Part shown: piece after piece, positions 18,348 through 28,177 of the stretch
Position numbering within the stretch: the stretch's first letter is position 1
How the letters are laid out: every line of letters starts with the position of its first letter
From: Bacteriovoracaceae bacterium
GTDB taxonomy: Bacteria; Bdellovibrionota; Bacteriovoracia; Bacteriovoracales; Bacteriovoracaceae
Reading direction: 5' to 3'
DNA: 64,000 nt
Assembly: GCA_020630335.1 (NCBI GenBank)
Contig: JAHDBN010000008.1
Location: 40,905 to 104,904 of the forward strand
Notes under the pieces: generated by a model
The model's database searches: none
The model's input: only the letters and a program-made list of their open reading frames with translations
Told to the model about the DNA's origin: nothing
Program-made: the position numbers and the translations under genes

Positions 18348-19008
18348 ACTCATCCTTTAACTTCTCAATCACCATTAAGGGATCAATCGATCTGGTAATC
18401 TCTCTTCCCATAACAACATAGGTTGCTCCATTTTTAAATGCTTCCCATGGAGTTAAAACTCTTTTCTGATCATCTATAGTTTTGTTCATACGCACTCCTG
18501 GAGTTATGTATTCAAAACCTTCAATCTTTTTTAAAGTTTTAAGATCAAGGCCTGAGCAAACAATCCCACTTAAACCCGATTGATAAGCACTCATATGAAA
18601 CTTTTCAACATACTCATCTAGTGATTTTTCTAATCCAAGCCTTTGCAATGAATGCTGATCATGACTAGTCAGAATAGTCACAGCGAGAAGCTTCGTGCTA
18701 GAAAGTGACTCTTGAGCCTTACTCATCATTTCCACTCCACCTAAAGCATGTACATTTACAAATTCAAGATCAAAACTATCTATTACCTTTAGGGCCCTTG
18801 AAACTGTGGTTGGAATATCGTGGAGTTTAAGATCTAAAAAAATTTTCAAATCATGCTCTTTTAAAAATTCTAAAACTTCAAATCCCTCTGAGTAAAAAAG
18901 TTCCATCCCTACTTTCACTCTAAAGATTTCTTTTGAAACTTTTGAAACAAAGTCTTTCGTAGAACTAAGATCAGGAAAATCAAGAGCAACGATTGTTTTC
19001 TCAAGCAT
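18331..19008 (-). CDS. pyrF: Orotidine 5'-phosphate decarboxylase
   Basis: This enzyme decarboxylates OMP to UMP, the last step of the pathway. The catalytic DxKxxD array is seen at Asp59, Lys61 and Asp64 (FLDLKLHD), and Lys32 is in FRVKVG. The C-terminal phosphate-binding region is YVVMGREIT. The ATG at 19008 is chosen because it gives the family start MLEKTIVALD and overlaps the carB stop by 8 nt. The protein is 225 aa. Confidence 0.95.
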   Translation of the reverse strand: MLEKTIVALDFPDLSSTKDFVSKVSKEIFRVKVGMELFYSEGFEVLEFLKEHDLKIFLDLKLHDIPTTVSRALKVIDSFDLEFVNVHALGGVEMMSKAQESLSSTKLLAVTILTSHDQHSLQRLGLEKSLDEYVEKFHMSAYQSGLSGIVCSGLDLKTLKKIEGFEYITPGVRMNKTIDDQKRVLTPWEAFKNGATYVVMGREITRSIDPLMVIEKLKDEYERNS

Positions 19009-22000
19009 GATCTTTTCTCTCATAATATTCAAGCACATCTAAATAAGATTTCGCAGTATCTAATGAGGTAAAACAAGGAATTCTTCTCTCAAAAGCTGTT
19101 CTTCTTAAAAGGTGTCCATCAGTATTGGATTTTTTTCCTTTAGAAAGAGTGTTAATAATCACATCAATCTCGCCATCTAAAACATAATGATGAAGGTTAT
19201 AATCTGCTTTACCAATCTTATGAACTATCTTCATCTCTAGGCCTAAATTATTTTTTATATACTCGGCAGTTCCTGGGGTAGAAAGAAGAGTAAAGCCTAG
19301 ATCATGAAACCTTTTCACCAAGCTCGCTCCTTCTTGTTTATAACGATCAGACAAGGTGATAAGAATGTTTTTTCTTTTTGGTAAATCTATACCTAATGAA
19401 AGTAACCCTTTATATAAGGCCATGGGCAAATCTTTTGCCTTCCCCATCACTTCACCTGTAGATTTCATCTCCGGCCCAAGTCCTGGTTCGACACCACTTA
19501 ATTTATCAAAAGAGAAAATTGGAACTTTCACCGCATAAAAATCAGGAGTAGGACAAACTCCAGGTTTTAATCCTAAGTCATTTAAACTTTTACCAAGCAT
19601 TAATTGAGTTGCAACTTGGGCCATATGAACCTTCGTCATTTTAGATAAGAATGGTACTGTCCTACTAGCTCGAGGGTTTACCTCGATAACATATACCTTT
19701 CCTTTCTTATGCATAAACTGAATATTAAAAATTCCTTTGATATTTAGAGCTTTTGCTAACTGCTCTGTCATTGAAACAATCTTCTCTTTAATCTCATCAA
19801 AAAGTTTCACACTAGGATAAACGGCCATCGAATCTCCTGAGTGAACCCCTGCTCTTTCTATATGCTCCATTATTCCAGGAATACAAACTTCACTTCCATC
19901 ACAAAGTCCATCGACCTCAATTTCGAGGCCTTCAATATATTGATCAATAAGAAGTGGCCTTTCTTTATTAATAATAATTTCTTGTTTTAAATATTCTCTT
20001 AAATCAGTCTCATCATGAGCAATCTCCATAAACTGACCACCTAGAACAAAAGAAGGCCTTAGCATTACGGGAAAAATAATTTGATCTAAAATATCATCTA
20101 TTTCTTTCACATCACTTAGAGTTAAAGCTGCTGGCCTATTAATTTCTAAGTCATCTAAAACTTTTTCAAACTGCTCTCTATCTTCAGCTCTAGCAATATC
20201 TTCAGGGCTTGTTCCTAGAATTTTAAATCCAGCATCACTAATATCTTTGGTAAGATTAATTGCAGTCTGGCCCCCAAACTGAACAATCACACCTTCTGGT
20301 TTCTCTCGTTTTAAAATATTGAGAACATCTTCTTTATATAGAGGCTCAAAGTATAATCGATCTGACATAGAAAAATCTGTCGAACAAGTCTCAGGATTAT
20401 TATTAATCATAATTGTTTTATAACCAAGCTCTCTACATGCTATGAGAGAATGTACACAAGAATAATCAAACTCAATTCCTTGCCCAATTCTTATAGGGCC
20501 AGAACCTATAATAGCTATCTTTTTATCTTTCTCCTCTTCCCACTCATCATACTCTTCATAAGTTTGATAATAATAAGGAGTAAGTGCTGGGAACTCAGCG
20601 GCACAAGAATCTACTAACTTTACAACTGGCGAAATAGAAAACTCATCTAAGAGTGATTCTACCTCAATTTCTGATTTTTTTGAAAACCTTGATATAGCAG
20701 AGTTTGTAAAACCTAGATATTTTGAAAAATATAATAAATCTTTACTAAGTTCTTCACTAGCTAGTCTTTGCTCTATTCTAATAATCTTTTTAATTTTATT
20801 TAAAAAGAATTTATCAATCATTGTTTTTTGATAAATTTCTTCTATCTCTCCTTGGTTTCTTAAAAATTCAGCAATCGCAAAAATTCTAGAATCATCTTGT
20901 TTAAGAATAATATCTAATAACTCATCTTGAGAGAGATCCTTCATCGATGAATCTTCCAAATGATCATACTTAAGTTCTAAGGACCTTACGGCCTTAAGAA
21001 TTGATTCTTCCAGAGTTCTCCCCAACGCCATCACTTCACCAGTAGATTTCATTTGAGAACCAAGATTTTTATTTGCTGTGGTAAATTTATCAAATGGCCA
21101 TCGAGGAAACTTAGAGACCACGTAATCTATACTTGGCTCAAAAGAAGCATAAGTTTTTCCAGTAATTGGATTTAATACTTCATCAAGGTTTTGTCCGAGA
21201 GCAATAAAGGTTGAAATCTTGGCAATGGGATAACCAGTTGCTTTTGATGCTAATGCTGATGATCTACTAACTCTTGGGTTAACTTCAATGATAATACAGT
21301 GTTTAGAGTGAGGATCTAGAGCAAGCTGAACATTGCAAGCACCTTCAATTTTTAACGCTCTAACGACATTTAAAGAAATATCTCTTAAGTTTTGGTAATC
21401 ATCATCTGATAAAGTTTGTGATGGTGCTACAACTATACTATCACCTGTATGTATTCCAACAGGATCAATATTCTCCATATTACAAATAATAACGGTGTTA
21501 TCATTTTTATCTCTAATAACCTCGTATTCAATTTCTTTATAACCAGCAATACTTTTCTCAACTAAGCATTGAGTAATGCTAGAAAGGTGTAACCCTTTAG
21601 TAAGAGTTTCAAGAAACTCTTCTTCTGACTTAACTAATCCTCCTCCAGAGCCACCCATTGTATAAGCAGGCCTAATAATCAAAGGAAGTCCATACTCTTT
21701 TAAAACTTTCTTCCCTTCTTCTAAAGAAGAAACAATTTGTCCTTCTGGCACAGGAATATTCATCGAAATCATTTTTTCTCTGAATAAAAATCTATCTTCT
21801 GCTGTTTTTATTGTTTCTAAGTTTGAGCCTAGAACATCGACGTTATGTTTTGCTAAAAAACCTGATTCAGCTAAAGTTTTAGACATATTAAGTGCAGTTT
21901 GCCCTCCAAAAGAGCTAAGAATGGCATCAGGTTTTTCTTTAATAATAATATCTTGAACAAATTTTTCAGTGATAGGTTCCAGATAAACTTTATCCGCCAT

Positions 22001-22168
22001 CGTTTCATCAGTCATGATAGTAGCAGGATTAGAGTTTACTAACACACTTTCAATTCCCAACTCTCTTAAAACTTGTAAACATTGAGAACCAGAATAATCA
22101 AATTCTGCTGCTTGTCCTATAATGATAGGACCAGAACCAATGACCATGACTTTTTTATACTTTTTCAA
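19001..22168 (-). CDS. carB: Carbamoyl-phosphate synthase large subunit
   Basis: This subunit makes carbamoyl phosphate from bicarbonate, ATP and ammonia delivered by CarA. Two homologous ATP-grasp halves are visible: the first begins VMVIGSGPIIIGQAAEFDYS, the second IAIIGSGPIRIGQGIEFDYS near residue 550. The C-terminal MGS-like allosteric domain (about 935-1055) is present. The length (1055 aa) is normal. The start is TTG, overlapping the carA stop (TTGA). It is the longest gene of the operon. Confidence 0.97.
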   Translation of the reverse strand: MKKYKKVMVIGSGPIIIGQAAEFDYSGSQCLQVLRELGIESVLVNSNPATIMTDETMADKVYLEPITEKFVQDIIIKEKPDAILSSFGGQTALNMSKTLAESGFLAKHNVDVLGSNLETIKTAEDRFLFREKMISMNIPVPEGQIVSSLEEGKKVLKEYGLPLIIRPAYTMGGSGGGLVKSEEEFLETLTKGLHLSSITQCLVEKSIAGYKEIEYEVIRDKNDNTVIICNMENIDPVGIHTGDSIVVAPSQTLSDDDYQNLRDISLNVVRALKIEGACNVQLALDPHSKHCIIIEVNPRVSRSSALASKATGYPIAKISTFIALGQNLDEVLNPITGKTYASFEPSIDYVVSKFPRWPFDKFTTANKNLGSQMKSTGEVMALGRTLEESILKAVRSLELKYDHLEDSSMKDLSQDELLDIILKQDDSRIFAIAEFLRNQGEIEEIYQKTMIDKFFLNKIKKIIRIEQRLASEELSKDLLYFSKYLGFTNSAISRFSKKSEIEVESLLDEFSISPVVKLVDSCAAEFPALTPYYYQTYEEYDEWEEEKDKKIAIIGSGPIRIGQGIEFDYSCVHSLIACRELGYKTIMINNNPETCSTDFSMSDRLYFEPLYKEDVLNILKREKPEGVIVQFGGQTAINLTKDISDAGFKILGTSPEDIARAEDREQFEKVLDDLEINRPAALTLSDVKEIDDILDQIIFPVMLRPSFVLGGQFMEIAHDETDLREYLKQEIIINKERPLLIDQYIEGLEIEVDGLCDGSEVCIPGIMEHIERAGVHSGDSMAVYPSVKLFDEIKEKIVSMTEQLAKALNIKGIFNIQFMHKKGKVYVIEVNPRASRTVPFLSKMTKVHMAQVATQLMLGKSLNDLGLKPGVCPTPDFYAVKVPIFSFDKLSGVEPGLGPEMKSTGEVMGKAKDLPMALYKGLLSLGIDLPKRKNILITLSDRYKQEGASLVKRFHDLGFTLLSTPGTAEYIKNNLGLEMKIVHKIGKADYNLHHYVLDGEIDVIINTLSKGKKSNTDGHLLRRTAFERRIPCFTSLDTAKSYLDVLEYYERKDHA

Positions 22169-23244
22169 TTTGACTCCATTAATTTTTCAAACTCTTCAAA
22201 TAAAAAATTTGTATCTCTCGGACCAGGCCTGTGCTCTGGATGAAACTGTACAGATATTGCTTTTTTTCCTCTAACCTTAACTCCCTCAACACTTTTATCA
22301 TTTACATTTATAAACCAAGTATCAAGGCCTGCTTTTTCTAAAGAATCTTTTGTCACGATAAATCCATGATTCTGAGAGCTCATATAAACTTTTCCTGTCT
22401 CAACATCTTTAACTGGATGATTTCCTCCTCTATGTCCATAAAGCATTTTCTCAGTCTTAGCTCCATTCGCTAAACTCAACAATTGATGCCCAAGGCAAAT
22501 ACCAAATATTGGAAAATGATCTTGAAGAGTATTAATCATATTTATTGTTCCTTGAAGATCCATTGGATCTCCTGGCCCATTTGAAAGACACACTCCATCA
22601 GGATTAAGTGATTTTATTTTTTCAAAACTTGAATTGAAAGGTACAACAGTCACTTTATATTTCTCTTTTAAATTTTTTAAAATATTTCCTTTATAACCAA
22701 AGTCCACTAAAACAACGTGTTTACTGGCACTAGAGTTCTCAAAAAACTCTTCTTCTTTCTTACTTACCTTGCTTACTTGTTCTAAAAGATTAGTGTTTTT
22801 TAATTTTTCAACAACTTTTGAAGTCTCCACTTCACTTGAAACAATTAAACCTTTAATCGTTCCATGCTCTCTTAGAGTTTTAGTTAAGGCCCTTGTATCT
22901 ACATTACAAAGCCCACATAGATCTTTTTGGACAAGAAGAGAGTTTAAAGTATTTTCATTACTAAAGTGAGAAGGATGAGTACAAAGATCTTTAATGATTA
23001 ATCCCTTGCAAAAAAGATCTCTTGATTCAAAGAACTCTTCACTTACTCCATAATTCCCAATTAAAGGATAAGTCATGCAAATAATTTGATCACAGTAAGA
23101 AGGATCGGATAAAATTTCTTGGTAACCTACCATAGAAGTATTAAAAACAACTTCTCCCATCTCACTTTTTGCAAGCTTTGCTCCAATTAATGTTCCTCTA
23201 AAAGAACTTCCATCTTCTAAGACTAATTTTCCATTAAAAATCAT
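22165..23244 (-). CDS. carA: Carbamoyl-phosphate synthase small subunit (glutaminase)
   Basis: This glutamine amidotransferase subunit supplies ammonia to CarB. The nucleophile is the Cys in FGICLGHQ, and the His/Glu pair is in QFHPEH. The N-terminal CPSase domain carries the LVLEDGSSFRG start typical of the family. The length is 359 aa. It overlaps pyrC upstream by 11 nt and carB downstream by 4 nt, so all three are translationally coupled. Confidence 0.97.
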   Translation of the reverse strand: MIFNGKLVLEDGSSFRGTLIGAKLAKSEMGEVVFNTSMVGYQEILSDPSYCDQIICMTYPLIGNYGVSEEFFESRDLFCKGLIIKDLCTHPSHFSNENTLNSLLVQKDLCGLCNVDTRALTKTLREHGTIKGLIVSSEVETSKVVEKLKNTNLLEQVSKVSKKEEEFFENSSASKHVVLVDFGYKGNILKNLKEKYKVTVVPFNSSFEKIKSLNPDGVCLSNGPGDPMDLQGTINMINTLQDHFPIFGICLGHQLLSLANGAKTEKMLYGHRGGNHPVKDVETGKVYMSSQNHGFIVTKDSLEKAGLDTWFINVNDKSVEGVKVRGKKAISVQFHPEHRPGPRDTNFLFEEFEKLMESN

Positions 23245-24508
23245 AATTCGAATCTTTATAAGTTATTTTTCCGTTACAAATCGTAAGTACTGGCCATCCG
23301 TATAAATCGTCTCCATCAAAGGGAGTATTTTCACATTTCGAATAAAACTCTTTAGCATCGACCACTTTACTTTGCTCTATATCTACTAGACATAAATCCG
23401 CATCATCTCCTACTCTTAATTGCCCATTTGCAACTTTAAAAATCTCAACTGGTTTTATACACATAAGATCAATTAATTTTTCAAAACTCATTTTTTCATT
23501 CTTAACATAGTAAGTATAAATAAGAGGAAAAGCGGTCTCTAAACCTATAATTCCAAAAGGAGCATCATCAAGGCCTTGAGCTTTTTCTTCTGGAGTATGA
23601 GGAGCATGATCAGTTGTAATCATATCAATTGTTCCATCGAGTAAAGCCTCATTTAAACAAAGCATATCTTCTCTAGATCTTAACGGAGGATTCATTTTAA
23701 AGTGAGTATCTTCATTCGGAATATCTTCATCACAAAGCAAAAGATGATGAGGGGTAACTTCACAAGTCACATTCAGGCCTTCTTTTTTTGCTTTCCTCAC
23801 ATGTTCAACTGACTCTTTAGCACTCATATGAAGCACATGATAATGTCCGCCAATTTCTCTTAAAAGATCTATATCTCTTTTCACCATTTCACTTTCAGCC
23901 AATCCGCTCTGACCAACCAGACCAAGTTCCTTAGATTTCTTACCTTCATGAAGAGAAGCACCTTTTGATATGGCCTCCACCTCACAGTGTTGCATCAAAC
24001 CAAGAGAATACTTTTTTGCTTCTTCAAAAACTTCTCTCATCACTTCATCTTTTTGTACACCACGCCCATCATCAGTGATGGCCAAAACTCCAGCATCTTT
24101 ATAAGTTTTATAATCAACTAAAGTTTCTCCCTGAATATCTTTCGTCATAGCAGCGATAGGAAAAACTTTACAATATCCCTCTTCACTAACTTTTTCTTTT
24201 AAATCATTTAGTGTTTCCAAATTATCTAAACAAGGCTGTGTATTCGGCATACAAGCAATACTTGTAAAACCACCCCTACTCGCTGCTTGGGTTCCTGTTT
24301 TAACTGTTTCTTTATAAGCTTGTTTAAAATCTCTAAGATGAACCTGCATGTCGACAAGTCCTGGGATAATCATTTTTCCTTTACCATCAATTTCTTCATT
24401 TTGATGAGTAACAATATCTCCTATATGAGTAATCTTCCCACCAGAAACTCTAACCGATATACTCTCCCCTCTTATGTTTTTTACATTGCTAATAACAAAA
24501 CTATCCAC
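23234..24508 (-). CDS. pyrC: Dihydroorotase (class I)
   Basis: This zinc amidohydrolase cyclises carbamoyl aspartate to dihydroorotate. Motifs are CMPNTQP, HCEVEA, HMSAKE and TTDHAPH. The usual HxH pair near the N-terminus reads DMQVHLRD, so the first His is Gln; this variant is also known in some alphaproteobacterial dihydroorotases as I recall. The length (424 aa) is normal for class I. The start is GTG with AAAGAGG 8 nt upstream, and it overlaps the pyrB stop by 8 nt. Confidence 0.93.
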   Translation of the reverse strand: MDSFVISNVKNIRGESISVRVSGGKITHIGDIVTHQNEEIDGKGKMIIPGLVDMQVHLRDFKQAYKETVKTGTQAASRGGFTSIACMPNTQPCLDNLETLNDLKEKVSEEGYCKVFPIAAMTKDIQGETLVDYKTYKDAGVLAITDDGRGVQKDEVMREVFEEAKKYSLGLMQHCEVEAISKGASLHEGKKSKELGLVGQSGLAESEMVKRDIDLLREIGGHYHVLHMSAKESVEHVRKAKKEGLNVTCEVTPHHLLLCDEDIPNEDTHFKMNPPLRSREDMLCLNEALLDGTIDMITTDHAPHTPEEKAQGLDDAPFGIIGLETAFPLIYTYYVKNEKMSFEKLIDLMCIKPVEIFKVANGQLRVGDDADLCLVDIEQSKVVDAKEFYSKCENTPFDGDDLYGWPVLTICNGKITYKDSNYDF

Positions 24509-25382
24509 GTAATACCTCTTTTAAAATTGCCATTCTCGCAAATACTCCATTTTGTACTTGAGTTAAAATTCTACTCTTCTTTGATTGACTAGCTTTCTTC
24601 GAAATCTCAACACCTATATTCATAGGGCCTGGATGCATGATAATTGCTTTGTTTTTTAAAAGCTCTAGTCTTTCATCGTTTAGGCCAAAATCTTTAAGAA
24701 AAGATTCTTTATTAATATTTAAATCGACATGTCTTTCAAATTGATTTCTAAGCATCATAACTACATCTGATTTCTTATAAATCTCTGAGAACTCTCCTGA
24801 AATAAATTTATTACTTCTAATCTCACCAAACATTTCTGGCTGGTAGACCAAAACTTTTGAATCAAAAAAACTCATTAAATCTAAAAAAGAAGAAGCTACT
24901 CTCGAATGATTTATATCTCCAACTATTCCAATTCTAAGATTATCTAATGTCTTAAACTCTTCATAAATTGTAAGTGCATCAAGGATTGCCTGGCTGGGAT
25001 GATGAAGCCGTCCCTCTCCAGCGCTAATAAGACTTAAGTTTGTTTTCTCTGAAATTTCTTTTAAAAGTTTCTCTTCTTTTAATCGAACAATAGCACCTTC
25101 AAAACCAAGAGCTTCTAAATTTAAAAAGGTATCTTGAAGTGTTTCTCCTTTAGAAATACTTGATTGAGATAAATCCAAGTTTGAGCAGTGAATATTTAAT
25201 TTCTTACAAGCAACTTCAAATGACAAAGAAGTTCTCGTGCTTGGCTCTAAAAAGATTTTCACGATATTTCTTGGAGCTTTAGTATAAAACCCAATCTCTG
25301 AGTTTTTAAATCGAAGAGACAAATCAATAAGATGAAGTATGTCATCTTTAGATAAGTCTTTAATCGATAATAAATGCTTCAA
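24501..25382 (-). CDS. pyrB: Aspartate carbamoyltransferase catalytic subunit
   Basis: This enzyme condenses carbamoyl phosphate with aspartate. The carbamoyl-phosphate loop EPSTRTSLSFE and the HHPSQAILDAL motif are diagnostic, and HPGPMN is in the C-terminal domain. It is 293 aa; no pyrI is nearby, so it is likely an unregulated trimer. The start is TTG, overlapping the purB stop (TTGA), with an AGAGG about 9 nt upstream. Confidence 0.95.
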   Translation of the reverse strand: MKHLLSIKDLSKDDILHLIDLSLRFKNSEIGFYTKAPRNIVKIFLEPSTRTSLSFEVACKKLNIHCSNLDLSQSSISKGETLQDTFLNLEALGFEGAIVRLKEEKLLKEISEKTNLSLISAGEGRLHHPSQAILDALTIYEEFKTLDNLRIGIVGDINHSRVASSFLDLMSFFDSKVLVYQPEMFGEIRSNKFISGEFSEIYKKSDVVMMLRNQFERHVDLNINKESFLKDFGLNDERLELLKNKAIIMHPGPMNIGVEISKKASQSKKSRILTQVQNGVFARMAILKEVLRG

Positions 25383-26668
25383 CTAAATATCCTCTCCTTA
25401 GATTTTTTAAAATTATTTTTATAATGAGCTTTTAAACTTTCAAAGTTCATCACAGTTAAGTTTACCCCAGGGTATTTTTTCTCTAACTCTTCAAAAAAAT
25501 CTAAATCTTTTGACCCCATACAATCAAAAGAAATTCCCTGTAAAACTTTATAAATATCTTCGCGCTTCTCACTAGTTTTACTAAGAAGTTCATGTAAGTA
25601 AAAACTAGAAAGTGAAGTTGTATTATGCTTAACCTTACTTTCAATGTTTTCTTTATTAAAAACTAGGTTTTCCAGTACATTAGTCATTCTTTTTAATGAA
25701 TAAGCAAAAAGACCGAAAGTATCTGGTAGATAAATTCTTTCGGCACTAGAATGAGTAATATCTCGCTCATGCCATAAAACAATATTTTCTAAAGCAACCT
25801 GAACATGCGATCTTAAAATTCTTGCTATCCCACTAGTATTTTCTGAAGAGATAGGATTTTTTTTATGAGGCATAGTAGAAGATCCCTTCTGAGAAGAGCT
25901 AAAACCCTCATAGACTTCGTTGACGTCACTGTGCTGCAAATGCCTAAGCTCTGTTGCTAACCTATCTAAAGAGCAAGCAGTGATTGCTATAGAGCTAACA
26001 ATTTGTGCAATCCTATCTCTTGGAATTACCTGAGTACTGAGCTCCTCTTTTTTTAATCCTAAAATTTTTGAAGCTTCGTCTTCAATTCCATGAGTTAAAA
26101 CTGTGTAATTTCCTACTGCCCCAGAAAACTGAGATCTAAGTTGAGAATCTGCAAAGAATTTTAAATGATTCAAGTTTCTTTTTGCTTCAGCATAAATACC
26201 TAAAAATTTTTGGCCAAAAATTAATGGTTCAGCAAAAATACCATGAGATCTTCCTATCCCCAGTATATCATCACTTCTGTTAATTAATGATTCCAAAGAA
26301 GCTAGATAGTTATCATAATATTTAAAAATGATTTCTAGTGAATCTTTGATTTGAAGACTAAGCGCTGTATCTATTATATCTGAAGACGTCACACCATAGT
26401 GAAAAAACCTCGCTTCATCGCTTGTTAATTGTTCTGTAATCATAGAACAAAATGCGATGACATCATGTTTAACTTCTTTCTCTATTTCAAGTAATCTTTC
26501 TAAATCAATTTTTACTTTAGACTCTATAATATTAGCCGTTCCAGCTTTGGCTATCCCCGAAGTTTCTAGGGCCTTTATAAGAGCAAGCTCTACTTTTAAA
26601 TAATAACTAAACTTTGATTCTTGAGACCAAACAGAAGAGATTTCTTTTAATTCATACCTAGGTATCAC
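25379..26668 (-). CDS. purB: Adenylosuccinate lyase
   Basis: This enzyme cleaves adenylosuccinate to AMP and SAICAR to AICAR. The superfamily signature GSSTMPHKKNP is present. The GTG at 26668 is chosen because it gives the typical start (M)IPRYELKEISSVW and has AAGGA about 6 nt upstream; the frame is open 11 codons further. The protein is 429 aa. It is the first gene of the UMP operon and is divergent from purA, which makes the preceding step of AMP synthesis. Confidence 0.95.
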   Translation of the reverse strand: MIPRYELKEISSVWSQESKFSYYLKVELALIKALETSGIAKAGTANIIESKVKIDLERLLEIEKEVKHDVIAFCSMITEQLTSDEARFFHYGVTSSDIIDTALSLQIKDSLEIIFKYYDNYLASLESLINRSDDILGIGRSHGIFAEPLIFGQKFLGIYAEAKRNLNHLKFFADSQLRSQFSGAVGNYTVLTHGIEDEASKILGLKKEELSTQVIPRDRIAQIVSSIAITACSLDRLATELRHLQHSDVNEVYEGFSSSQKGSSTMPHKKNPISSENTSGIARILRSHVQVALENIVLWHERDITHSSAERIYLPDTFGLFAYSLKRMTNVLENLVFNKENIESKVKHNTTSLSSFYLHELLSKTSEKREDIYKVLQGISFDCMGSKDLDFFEELEKKYPGVNLTVMNFESLKAHYKNNFKKSKERIFS

Positions 26669-26737
26669 TAAAATCCTTATGGGAAGCAAGTCAAAAAACA
26701 AACATTAAGATTAAGTTAATATCGTAATCAATGACTT

Positions 26738-26767
26738 TTCACTCTTTAAAAAATTATGAGATATTAT
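26738..26767 (+). promoter_or_regulatory. Candidate purA promoter
   Basis: TTCACT (26738-26743) and TATTAT (26762-26767) are separated by 18 bp, a plausible vegetative promoter about 24 nt before the purA ATG. The purB-purA intergenic region is only 122 bp and must also hold the operon promoter on the other strand; TTGATT with CTTAAT 16 bp downstream on the minus strand is one weak candidate. Confidence 0.4.
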
Positions 26768-26790
26768 ACTCGGTTAGTAAAGGGAGACAC

Positions 26791-28062
26791 ATGCAAACGA
26801 TGGCCATTATCGGCGCTCAATGGGGTGACGAAGGCAAAGGCAAGATCACTGATTACTTTTCTAAATACTTTGATTATGTCGTCAGGTTTCAAGGCGGTAA
26901 CAATGCAGGACATACAATTATTGTTGGAGAAGAAAAAACTGTTCTTCATATTATTCCATCAGGTATTCTAAATCCTAATTGTCACTCACTCATAGCACAT
27001 GGAGTAGTCTTTAATCCTGAAGTTTTCAAAATAGAAGTAGAGAACTTAAAAGCAAAAAATATTTCTGTTACTCACGAAAACTTATCTGTTTCTCTTCATT
27101 GCAATATCATTACTAGTTATCATCAACTTCTTGACCAGATAAGAGATTCTAAGGGAAGCCAAAAGATCGGAACAACTGGTAAAGGGATAGGCCCAGCATA
27201 TGAAGACAGAAGTTCTAGAAGAGGAATAAAACTTATAGATCTTTTTGATAAAGAAATATTAAGAAAAAAATTAAAAAGAGTTTTAGCAGAAAAAGAAATT
27301 CTTTTTAAGAGTTTATATAATATTGATTACCCTAGCCTTGAAGAAGAAACTGAAAAACTATTTTCTTTAGGCCAATATGTTTTTCCTTTTGCACAAGACA
27401 CTTTTTCAATTATTGATAAGGCCATACAAGAAAATAAAAAGATTCTCTATGAGGGAGCTCAAGGAGTTTTATTAGATATAGATTATGGAACATTTCCTTT
27501 TGTGACTTCATCAAACACTTCTGCTGGAGGTGTTTATACAGGAGCAGGCCTTCCAGGAAAAAACCTTGAAGAGACGCTTGGAATATTCAAGGCCTATACA
27601 ACAAGAGTTGGAGAAGGGCCTTTTCCAACAGAAATGAAAGGAGCCCAGGGAGAGAAAATTCAAAAAGACGGGCATGAATTTGGAGCCACTACAGGAAGAA
27701 CAAGAAAGGTGGGATGGCTTGATTTACCACTTATAAAATACGCTATTAAGTCTTCAAATATAACGGCCATTGCTCTTACTAAAATTGATATTCTTATTAA
27801 CCAAGGACCGCTTAAGATTTGTACTCATTATGAATATGAAGGAAAAAAAATAGAGGTCGCTTATCCTGGACTGGATCTAGAAAAAGTCACACCGCACTAT
27901 AAAGATTTTCCAGAACTAAGTGCTGTTTTTGAGAATGAAGAATTAGAGAGTAAAACCCATAATTATATCAAGTACTTAGAGGAGCAAGCAGGTATTCCAA
28001 TAAAGATGATTGCTTATGGCCCCAGAAGATCAGAGCTAAAAATTTTACAAGATATAGTGTAG
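26791..28062 (+). CDS. purA: Adenylosuccinate synthetase
   Basis: This GTP-dependent enzyme joins IMP and aspartate. The N-terminal P-loop IGAQWGDEGKGK is diagnostic, along with NNAGHTI and TTGRTRKVGWLD. The ATG at 26791 is chosen since it directly precedes the conserved start MQTMAIIGAQWG and has AAGGGAG 4 nt upstream. The protein is 423 aa. It is divergent from purB, the next enzyme of the same branch, so shared regulation is likely. Confidence 0.96.
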   Translation: MQTMAIIGAQWGDEGKGKITDYFSKYFDYVVRFQGGNNAGHTIIVGEEKTVLHIIPSGILNPNCHSLIAHGVVFNPEVFKIEVENLKAKNISVTHENLSVSLHCNIITSYHQLLDQIRDSKGSQKIGTTGKGIGPAYEDRSSRRGIKLIDLFDKEILRKKLKRVLAEKEILFKSLYNIDYPSLEEETEKLFSLGQYVFPFAQDTFSIIDKAIQENKKILYEGAQGVLLDIDYGTFPFVTSSNTSAGGVYTGAGLPGKNLEETLGIFKAYTTRVGEGPFPTEMKGAQGEKIQKDGHEFGATTGRTRKVGWLDLPLIKYAIKSSNITAIALTKIDILINQGPLKICTHYEYEGKKIEVAYPGLDLEKVTPHYKDFPELSAVFENEELESKTHNYIKYLEEQAGIPIKMIAYGPRRSELKILQDIV

Positions 28063-28177
28063 AAAATTCAATTTCTCCTTAGATTTTCTTACACCTTTTT
28101 ACTTTAATGTAAGGCTGAACTAACCTCCTTTTAATTAATAAATTTATAGACACGATGCTTTCATATTAGGAGGAGCC

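Noticed and set aside
23234..24508. Dihydroorotase inactive because its HxH motif reads QVH
   Set aside because: The other metal and catalytic motifs are intact and the QVH form occurs in other bacterial dihydroorotases as I recall, so it is the working enzyme of a complete operon.
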